From contig NZ_PYON01000014.1 of NCBI RefSeq assembly GCF_003026355.1, positions 1 to 64,000 of the forward strand: a stretch of DNA of 64,000 nucleotides, in the 5' to 3' direction. The position numbers were made by a program, and so were the translations under genes. Below are positions 58,344 through 64,000 of this stretch, in pieces. The DNA is from Photobacterium kishitanii. Lineage in GTDB: Bacteria; Pseudomonadota; Gammaproteobacteria; Enterobacterales; Vibrionaceae. Positions within the stretch are counted from its first letter, which is position 1; every line of letters begins with the position of its first letter. Below the pieces are notes generated by a model, which worked only from the letters and a program-made list of their open reading frames with translations, had not been told where the DNA came from and did no database searches.

Positions 58344-59522
58344 TTAGTGTTGGCCATTAGAAAAGTCAGAAGAGTGCTTTTGTAAGTACTTCAACACAAT
58401 GGCTTCGCTATCACGGTCAAAGTTTACAAATGCCAACATACCGTTAAACATTCCAGGCCATGTATTGGCATCAAAGTGGCCTTCTGCTGGTTGGGTATGA
58501 CACACTGAACAGTTGGTGGTGTAAGCTGTTTTTGCTTGTGCCCAAACCGGACTAATGTCGTTAATTAATGAATCTTTAGGCATCCATACTTTTGCGGTTA
58601 CACGTTGCCAAGGAAGACCCGTTAAGTCATCGACTTTCTCTTCGTATTTATCAACCACTTTGTCATTTTGTGCAGATTCTTTCAGTAGAGAAGCAACCGG
58701 AATATTCATACCAAAATCTTCCTGAATCACGCGGCCGTAACCTTTGTCTTTACGCCAACCTGCAATTTCAACTTCTACTGCATCATCAGTTTCATCAATT
58801 ACTTTCACGCCAGAAGCTGGATTTAAAATACCTGCCTCAACTTTCATCGCTTTATCTTCATAAACAGGAAGGAAGCGGACGCTATAGATTTCTTCGCCTT
58901 TGCTGTAGTCGGTACCATGCGATAGTTGGACAAGTTCGGAAATCATGCCGCCACTGGTGTCCATATTTTTTGGTAAGTGGTGGGCAATACCTTTATGACA
59001 ATCGACACAGCTTTGATCACGTTCTGCGGCATTTTTCATTTGTACACGAGCAACAGGAGACATTTTTTCGAAATCCATGCCTTTGTAGTCGTGACAATCA
59101 CGACATTCCTGTGAGCCATTAGCTTTAAAGCGTTCCCATTCATGCTGAGCAAGCACAATACGGCGATCTTCAAATTTTTCAGGGGTATCAATAAAACCAG
59201 CGAAGTGAGCAAACACTTCCTTACTTGCTTGTATTTTACGTGAGATCTTATCTGTCCAATCATGGGGTACATGACAATCTGGACACGTTGCTCGAACACC
59301 TGAACGGTTTTTATCATGAATGGTATTTACGTATTCAGGCACGACATTGTCGGCGTGGCAGCTTACGCAAAATTCTTCGGTATTGGTTTTTTCAAGTGCG
59401 GTGTTAAACCCACCCCAGAAAATAATACCCGCAACAAAGCCGCCAAGGGCTAGGACACCAAGGCTAATATGAACGCTTGGGCGTGATAGGGTTAGCCAAG
59501 CTTTTTTTAAAAATGCTTTCAT
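58344..59522 (-). CDS. torC: TorC pentaheme c-type cytochrome
   Basis: TorC is the membrane-anchored NapC/NirT-type cytochrome that carries electrons from menaquinol to TorA. The 392-residue protein has an uncleaved N-terminal helix (about 18-38) and five heme motifs: CxxCH at 52, 80, 140, 172 and 338. The first four belong to the NapC/NirT domain; the fifth lies in the C-terminal domain that, in E. coli, contacts TorA and takes part in signalling. The length and heme count match TorC. Confidence 0.95.
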   Translation of the reverse strand: MKAFLKKAWLTLSRPSVHISLGVLALGGFVAGIIFWGGFNTALEKTNTEEFCVSCHADNVVPEYVNTIHDKNRSGVRATCPDCHVPHDWTDKISRKIQASKEVFAHFAGFIDTPEKFEDRRIVLAQHEWERFKANGSQECRDCHDYKGMDFEKMSPVARVQMKNAAERDQSCVDCHKGIAHHLPKNMDTSGGMISELVQLSHGTDYSKGEEIYSVRFLPVYEDKAMKVEAGILNPASGVKVIDETDDAVEVEIAGWRKDKGYGRVIQEDFGMNIPVASLLKESAQNDKVVDKYEEKVDDLTGLPWQRVTAKVWMPKDSLINDISPVWAQAKTAYTTNCSVCHTQPAEGHFDANTWPGMFNGMLAFVNFDRDSEAIVLKYLQKHSSDFSNGQH

Positions 59523-59565
59523 TATTGTTTCTCTTTAAATGATGCTTGCAGCGTGAAGTAGGGAA

Positions 59566-59742
59566 TTAACCACCGTGACCGGGAGGGCCAAAGACAAACA
59601 ATTGCAACATCCATACGGTGAAACCATAACCACCAACGAAAATGACGCTTAAAATAGGGAAAAGAAAAATGGTAATAAAAAGGAACATTTTCCATTCGCG
59701 GCTGCGTGTTTTCTTGGCAGTAGGATCAGTAATACTGCTCAT
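59566..59742 (-). CDS. torE: TorE/NapE-like small membrane protein
   Basis: This 58-residue ORF begins MSSITDPTAKKTRSREWKMF and has one membrane helix (about 19-40 and possibly a second at 41-51) ending in FGPPGHGG. It matches the TorE protein found ahead of torC and torA in Vibrionaceae and Shewanella. A perfect AGGAGG lies 4 bases before the ATG. It is 43 bp upstream of torC on the same strand. TorE is thought to assist the Tor electron path, but its role is not firmly known. Confidence 0.88.
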   Translation of the reverse strand: MSSITDPTAKKTRSREWKMFLFITIFLFPILSVIFVGGYGFTVWMLQLFVFGPPGHGG

Positions 59743-59822
59743 AAAACCTCCTGAGATTGTTAAATGTAAAAAATGAGTTCTTATAAATATTTATATCAAT
59801 TCTAATTGCGATGTGATCATAA

Positions 59823-59828
59823 ATTATA
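59823..59828 (-). promoter_or_regulatory. Candidate -10 element of the torECA promoter
   Basis: TATAAT on the minus strand lies 81 bp before the torE ATG. No good -35 hexamer is present, as expected for an activator-dependent promoter. I could not find convincing TorR boxes. Confidence 0.3.
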
Positions 59829-60204
59829 CCCCTGTGCTTATTCAATTAATAAATGCACTATTTCACTATTAAAATTGTGACTTTTTGATATTACGCCTAA
59901 TTGTTAACAGTAAATATTGATATGTATAATTAAATAAATATTTAAAACAAGATGTGTCAATATTCAATGGGTGTAAAATGAGTTTTATGTTGGTTTTTTG
60001 TTTGTGTTTTTGAGGCTGTTGTTGGTTTGTGTGGCTTTATTTGTTTTATATGTTTATTTTTATGAGGGGGATAAGCTTGCTTGATATTATTCCTTTGAAG
60101 AATAATGTGAAGAAGGGGACTTGTTATGTAATATTTAAGTTTTAAATATGAACAGCTGTACACATTTAAGCTAGAGAGCTAATTAAATAGCTCTCTGGAT
60201 TTCA
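59829..60204. other. Gap between purC and torE with a GT-rich block
   Basis: From about 59975 to 60065 the plus strand is strikingly rich in T and G (long TTTTTTG, TTTGTGTTTTTG runs), so the minus-strand transcript reading on from purC would be rich in C and A and poor in G. That is typical of Rho loading sites. A hairpin AGAGAGCTA/TAGCTCTCT (60173-60196) just after purC lacks a T-run. No gene is supported here. Confidence 0.4.
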
Positions 60205-61308
60205 TTAATCAATTAACTGATATTCCCGTTGTAAAATATCAATAATTTCGGCTTTAGGATCTTGGCTTAGTGTAATTGGCTTACCTGTGATTTTTTCAGC
60301 AATGCTCGTATAGATTTTAGATATCTGCATTAGTAGCTCTTGAGGAAGATCGTTATTTGCAGCTAGAGCAAAACGTTCAGGCATACGTTCTTTATTTAAT
60401 AAAATATCTGGGTCAGGGAAATAGTTTAATAAAACTTGACGGAAATCTTCTTTGGAATTTTCAATAATCTGTCCATCGCGGTATGCTGCGCCATCCCAAA
60501 TACGTGATGAATCGGGCGTACCAACTTCATCCATGTAAATTAGTTTTTCATTACCATTAGCATCTGTGACATAACCAAATTCAAATTTAGTATCGACAAA
60601 AATTTGATCTAATTTTGATAGCTCGTTACTAATAACATTAAATCCATCTGCTAATAGCTTTTCGTAATAATTGATATCGTCGATATTGCGGAAATTAAAT
60701 GCTTGGTAATTGTTAATTAAATCTTCACGAGTGACGTTAACATCATCAGCTTCAGGGACATTAGGAATACCTTTTAGAATACCCTTCGTTGAGGGTGTCA
60801 TCAGTAATTGTGGTAACTTCTGATCTTTTTGTAATCCTTCTGGCAGTTGAATACCACAGAATTGACGTTCCCCTTGATTATATGCACGCCACATTGAGCC
60901 AGTAATATATTGACGACAAATAGCTTCAACCATTACTGGTTTGGCTTTTTGTACTATCCATACGAAAGGGTGGGGAATATCAAGAATATGACTATCAGCT
61001 AAACCATTATCACTAAATAGTTTAAACCAATGGTTTGAGATTGCATTGAGTGCAGCTCCTTTACCTGGAACGCCTTTCAAGCCACCTTCACCATGCCAAA
61101 TACAATCAAATGCAGATATACGATCGCTAATGATCATTATTGCTAAGGGGGCATCAGGTTGAACATTGTAGCCTTTTTGTTGAATAAGGCGACGACTGTC
61201 TGCTTCTGTTAACCAATAAACGGAGCGTACTTTACCACTGTGAACGGGTTTTTCAGTACGAATTGGAAGGTCGTCATTGACGGCAAGAACTTGATCGGCA
61301 AGGCTCAT
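60205..61308 (-). CDS. purC: Phosphoribosylaminoimidazole-succinocarboxamide synthase (long form)
   Basis: PurC joins aspartate to CAIR to make SAICAR in purine synthesis, using ATP. The 367-residue protein is the long form found in Vibrio and relatives rather than the E. coli form of about 237 residues. Visible blocks are [10 protein letters not shown] (substrate-binding start), [44 protein letters not shown] and [18 protein letters not shown] lies before the ATG. A consensus PurR box 120 bp upstream indicates purine repression. Confidence 0.95.
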   Translation of the reverse strand: MSLADQVLAVNDDLPIRTEKPVHSGKVRSVYWLTEADSRRLIQQKGYNVQPDAPLAIMIISDRISAFDCIWHGEGGLKGVPGKGAALNAISNHWFKLFSDNGLADSHILDIPHPFVWIVQKAKPVMVEAICRQYITGSMWRAYNQGERQFCGIQLPEGLQKDQKLPQLLMTPSTKGILKGIPNVPEADDVNVTREDLINNYQAFNFRNIDDINYYEKLLADGFNVISNELSKLDQIFVDTKFEFGYVTDANGNEKLIYMDEVGTPDSSRIWDGAAYRDGQIIENSKEDFRQVLLNYFPDPDILLNKERMPERFALAANNDLPQELLMQISKIYTSIAEKITGKPITLSQDPKAEIIDILQREYQLID

Positions 61309-61427
61309 GGTGAAATTCCTATTTCAAAATGAAGACATCGAAATACAGAGTGCTTTAGATAGAAGTCACCTTAATCACTCATCTTATTGAGCATAATACT
61401 AGGTTCATTCTTGGACTACCAGTAAAA

Positions 61428-61443
61428 AAGCAAACGATTGCCT
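61428..61443 (+). promoter_or_regulatory. PurR operator upstream of purC
   Basis: AAGCAAACGATTGCCT agrees with the PurR pattern ANGCAAACGNTTNCNT at every fixed position. It lies 120 bp before purC, in the gap after the YdjM-like gene. Confidence 0.75.
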
Positions 61444-61525
61444 TGTGATCGTGTCGGTGTAATAAATGTAAAGTACAGTAGTGAAAGACCATACTTTACA
61501 TTATCGGTAAGAAATTTAGTGGGGA

Positions 61526-62290
61526 TTAAAACCGTTGATAAAAGGCATGCAAATCATGTGGTGTAATATAAAACATATGTATTAACCATTGCTTTGCATC
61601 ATCAATATTGAACCATACCGGAGTAAATTTGAAATGATTCCAGTTAGTGACGACTTGTAAAGCGCCATCATAACTTGGTGCAATATCAAACAGAATAACA
61701 ATCGCTATAACTTGAGCAAGACTGATAAATGGTTTTGTAAAAGCAAATGGCTTGAGTGCTGTACCAAAAGATGATTTTAAGCGTTTATTTGACAGATCGA
61801 CGCTATATATTTCATCTAATGCTAAATGTACGATGCCACCGAGTAAAACAAATCCGCCAGCTAACCAGCTATCAGTTGCAGTGTGGCCAAGTAACACGCA
61901 AATATGTACACAACATAAAGCAATTAGCGTTACAAATGCTATGGAATGACATGCACCTCTATGTACGGTGCAGCGATCAAAAACAGTTTTTCCAAAATAA
62001 CGTATAGTGACAAATAATGATACAACGTAAAGAATCAGTTCTAGCATTGCCACTTGGGTGTAAATATGACTGACGAGTATAAAGCAACAAAAGCCAGCCA
62101 AGAGTGTGAATAAGGCTTTCATTGATGTTGAATGGTCTGAATCAATGTCAGGAAGAAGCCCACCAGTGGTGCCAAAAAAGGTCATCCATAGTGCGATGCT
62201 GGGGCTAATATGGTCAGCAGACAAAAGTGTGGTTGCTGTTAAGCCACTAACAATTGCTGCAACCGTGAAATGGGTTGAGAAATTTGCCAA
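61526..62290 (-). CDS. YdjM-family membrane protein (predicted metal-dependent hydrolase)
   Basis: The 254-residue inner-membrane protein belongs to the YdjM (PF04307) family. It has the N-terminal His (STHFTVAA), the acidic metal motif LLPDIDSDHS, a second His motif VHRGACHS and several helices. YdjM is a LexA-regulated protein in E. coli; its substrate is unknown. The start is a TTG at 62290: family members begin MANF..., and no in-frame ATG lies upstream. The gene ends about 217 bp before purC on the same strand. Confidence 0.82.
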   Translation of the reverse strand: MANFSTHFTVAAIVSGLTATTLLSADHISPSIALWMTFFGTTGGLLPDIDSDHSTSMKALFTLLAGFCCFILVSHIYTQVAMLELILYVVSLFVTIRYFGKTVFDRCTVHRGACHSIAFVTLIALCCVHICVLLGHTATDSWLAGGFVLLGGIVHLALDEIYSVDLSNKRLKSSFGTALKPFAFTKPFISLAQVIAIVILFDIAPSYDGALQVVTNWNHFKFTPVWFNIDDAKQWLIHMFYITPHDLHAFYQRF

Positions 62291-62533
62291 GAAAAATGAA
62301 TTCCAACTGGATACATATACAGGTATTTATCACTGTTAGTTATCATAGTTCAACATTTATCACACTTTTAGTGTAATAAATGAAATTAATTGGGTGAAAA
62401 AGAATCATTTTAGTTGTTGTTGCAGAAATGTACGCGGGGTAAGAACAGGGATTATCGGTAATATTAGGAGAAAAAGTGTTGTTACAGTCGTATTGCTTTA
62501 ATATCAAAAAATACGACTGAACGTGGATAAATG

Positions 62534-63247
62534 TTAGCCTGTAATTAGTGCTGAAATAATACCGATAACACCACCAAAGACACCTCCCCAAATAACCAGC
62601 CAACCAAGATGTTCACTGATCATTTTTTGAACCATCTCTTTAACCATTTTTGGGGTAAGTTCATTTAAACGTTGGTCGATAATATCTTCAATTTTATTTT
62701 CAATATCATGTAATGTTTCAGGCTGAACTAATTGTTGTTTCAGCGCTGTTTTAAAATTATCTTGCTGACTAATATCTATTACGGATTCTTGCATTTTTGC
62801 AATGAATGGTTCTCGTAACGGCTGCATCGCCTCTGCGCCACCCATCATAGTGATCATGCCACCAAATGATGACTTCATTATCACATCTAATAATGAATCA
62901 AATGTTGGTGCAAAGTCTATTTTACTAATAATCGGCTGCATATCTAATGCAGCAGCTTGTTTATCATCTTGATTTAAAAATCGGCTGATATTTTGTTCGG
63001 TGAAAAATTGTTCCATCATTAATGCTTTTATTGCGGCTTTAAAGGCCTCAAAGCGAGCCGGTATAACCCCAGAGCCATAAAGGCCGGGTACTTTTTCAAA
63101 TAGCATATAAATGGCAAGCCAGTTAGTTAATGCTCCCGAAAAGGCAAATAAACCACAGTAAAGAATAATATGCTGATCGCTAATATAACCAATGAATAAA
63201 AGTAGAAGAGAAAGGGCGTTTGTCATGAAGCTTTTGTTTTTTAACAT
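62534..63247 (-). CDS. DUF445 membrane protein
   Basis: The product of about 237 residues has two N-terminal helices, the DUF445 hallmark SGALTNWLAIYMLFEKVPGLYGSGVIP, a long cytosolic or periplasmic helical region and a C-terminal membrane helix (WLVIWGGVFGGVIGIISALI). Function is unknown. I start at the ATG at 63247, which gives the usual family length. The frame is open to a TTG at 63340, so the start is uncertain. It is divergent from the helicase gene at 63463. Confidence 0.78.
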   Translation of the reverse strand: MLKNKSFMTNALSLLLLFIGYISDQHIILYCGLFAFSGALTNWLAIYMLFEKVPGLYGSGVIPARFEAFKAAIKALMMEQFFTEQNISRFLNQDDKQAAALDMQPIISKIDFAPTFDSLLDVIMKSSFGGMITMMGGAEAMQPLREPFIAKMQESVIDISQQDNFKTALKQQLVQPETLHDIENKIEDIIDQRLNELTPKMVKEMVQKMISEHLGWLVIWGGVFGGVIGIISALITG

Positions 63248-63462
63248 GTGGTAGTTCTTAGTAGTTATAACACCGATAGGCACGGTCATAGAGTCAGTAA
63301 ATAGCGTTTTGCTACCCATAATTAAGCCAAATTCTAACAATAGAAACAGACCAACGCTACATTTGTGTTAGCTCACCGCAATCGTTGGTTTACGATTTAA
63401 ACTTAAGATGGCAATTGTTATACTCGCCTGCCATGCATTTATTGTCTTACTGAGTATTTTTA

Positions 63463-64000
63463 ATGACCCGTTTTACTGCTGAACAAACTGCTTTTATTCA
63501 CCATCAGGCGGGCAATGCGCTGTGCGTGGCGGGTGCTGGGACGGGTAAAACAACGACTTTAGTGGGGGTTGTGGAATATAAATTACAGACTATAGCTGCT
63601 GATAATATGCTGGTATTAATGTTTAATCGCGATATTCGTACTGATTTTAAGACAAAGTTAGTACAGATTCCGTTAGCTGAGCGAATACCCGTTCATACTT
63701 TCCATAGCTTTTGTTTTCAGTTGTTAAGACAATCCGGCTATTTGTCGACGACAGGTTATCAAATTGATTTTAATAGTGGTGATAGCGATAAAAGTATTGC
63801 CAAATTTGTATTACGACAAATGGCATCCCAAGAAAAATCTTATCAAAAACAACAGACGTTTAAAGATCCGCGTACTATTGAGCTACTAATAAGCTTTATT
63901 GGGCTTGTAAAAGCGCATATGTTGCCGCCGAAAGAAGTGTTTGAGCTATCTGAAATAAATAGCGAATATGCCTTTATTGTTGAAGCGTTTTGGAATTTTG
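63463..64000 (+). CDS. UvrD/Rep-type DNA helicase, N-terminal part (cut by window edge)
   Basis: An open frame starts at the ATG at 63463 (MTRFTAEQTAFIHHQAGNAL) and runs off the right edge after 179 codons. The Q-like N-terminal block is followed by Walker A AGAGTGKTTT (about residues 24-33), motif Ia-like LVLMFNRDIR and the block VHTFHSFCFQLLR. These identify a superfamily 1 UvrD/Rep helicase. Such proteins unwind DNA in repair or recombination. Which subgroup it belongs to cannot be told from this part. The gene is divergent from the DUF445 gene. Confidence 0.85.
   Translation, partial: MTRFTAEQTAFIHHQAGNALCVAGAGTGKTTTLVGVVEYKLQTIAADNMLVLMFNRDIRTDFKTKLVQIPLAERIPVHTFHSFCFQLLRQSGYLSTTGYQIDFNSGDSDKSIAKFVLRQMASQEKSYQKQQTFKDPRTIELLISFIGLVKAHMLPPKEVFELSEINSEYAFIVEAFWNF

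Noticed and set aside
59957-60163. 68-codon minus-strand frame rich in Lys, His and Thr
   Set aside because: Low-complexity translation of the GT-rich block; no ribosome site and no recognisable domain. Treated as non-coding.

Overview
The window looks like a Vibrionaceae chromosome segment, most probably Photobacterium. The DNA is AT-rich. It carries a SEC-C protein of the type first named from P. profundum, a long-form PurC, a vcCNT-like nucleoside transporter, a torECA operon, and a zwf-pgl-gnd cluster. Several of these groups (zwf-pgl-gnd, glpABC, a second pst set) sit on the small chromosome in Vibrio cholerae, so a secondary replicon is possible, but that is inference. I found no tRNA, rRNA, CRISPR array, prophage or insertion sequence.

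Layout. 1-11.4 kb: the 3' part of a giant type I-secreted RTX adhesin, cut by the left edge. 11.4-18.9 kb: a YggN-like periplasmic protein, a small membrane protein, phospholipase PldA, the radical-SAM protein YgiQ, a YbdG-type mechanosensitive channel, a viroplasmin-RNase HI and a small acidic protein. 19-23.3 kb: C4-dicarboxylate carrier DcuC, a divergent LysR/MFS pair with a clear LysR box between them, and a PliG-like lysozyme inhibitor. 23.4-27.6 kb: glpABC, anaerobic glycerol-3-phosphate dehydrogenase, with candidate GlpR sites. 27.9-33.8 kb: mostly small or poorly known genes, plus an HslJ-like lipoprotein, an MscS channel and a YeaR-like protein. 34-37.5 kb: pstS-pstC-pstA-pstB without phoU. 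37.8-43 kb: a LysR regulator, a NupC-family transporter, small proteins, and a TyrP-like permease preceded by a possible leader peptide. 43.3-49.3 kb: an Ap4A phosphorylase-like protein, an NlpC/P60 lipoprotein, a periplasmic solute-binding protein translationally coupled to a diguanylate cyclase, a SPOUT methyltransferase and a SEC-C protein. 49.9-53.6 kb: zwf-pgl-gnd, the oxidative pentose phosphate pathway. 54.2-55.8 kb: a Tat-type DJ-1/PfpI protein divergent from a TetR-like regulator with a palindrome between them. 55.9-59.7 kb: torE-torC-torA, TMAO respiration. 60.2-64 kb: purC with a consensus PurR box, a YdjM-like protein, a DUF445 protein and the start of a UvrD/Rep helicase cut by the right edge.

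How it fits together. Anaerobic respiration is a theme: glpABC feeds electrons to quinones, torECA disposes of them on TMAO, and dcuC exchanges C4-dicarboxylates for fumarate respiration. Much of the rest is envelope biology. The least explained parts are the solute-binding protein/GGDEF module (44993-48297), the aromatic-rich short ORF with nested inverted repeats before the permease (41405-41748), the structured gap at 42960-43317, and the orphan outward-facing terminators at 49340-49621.
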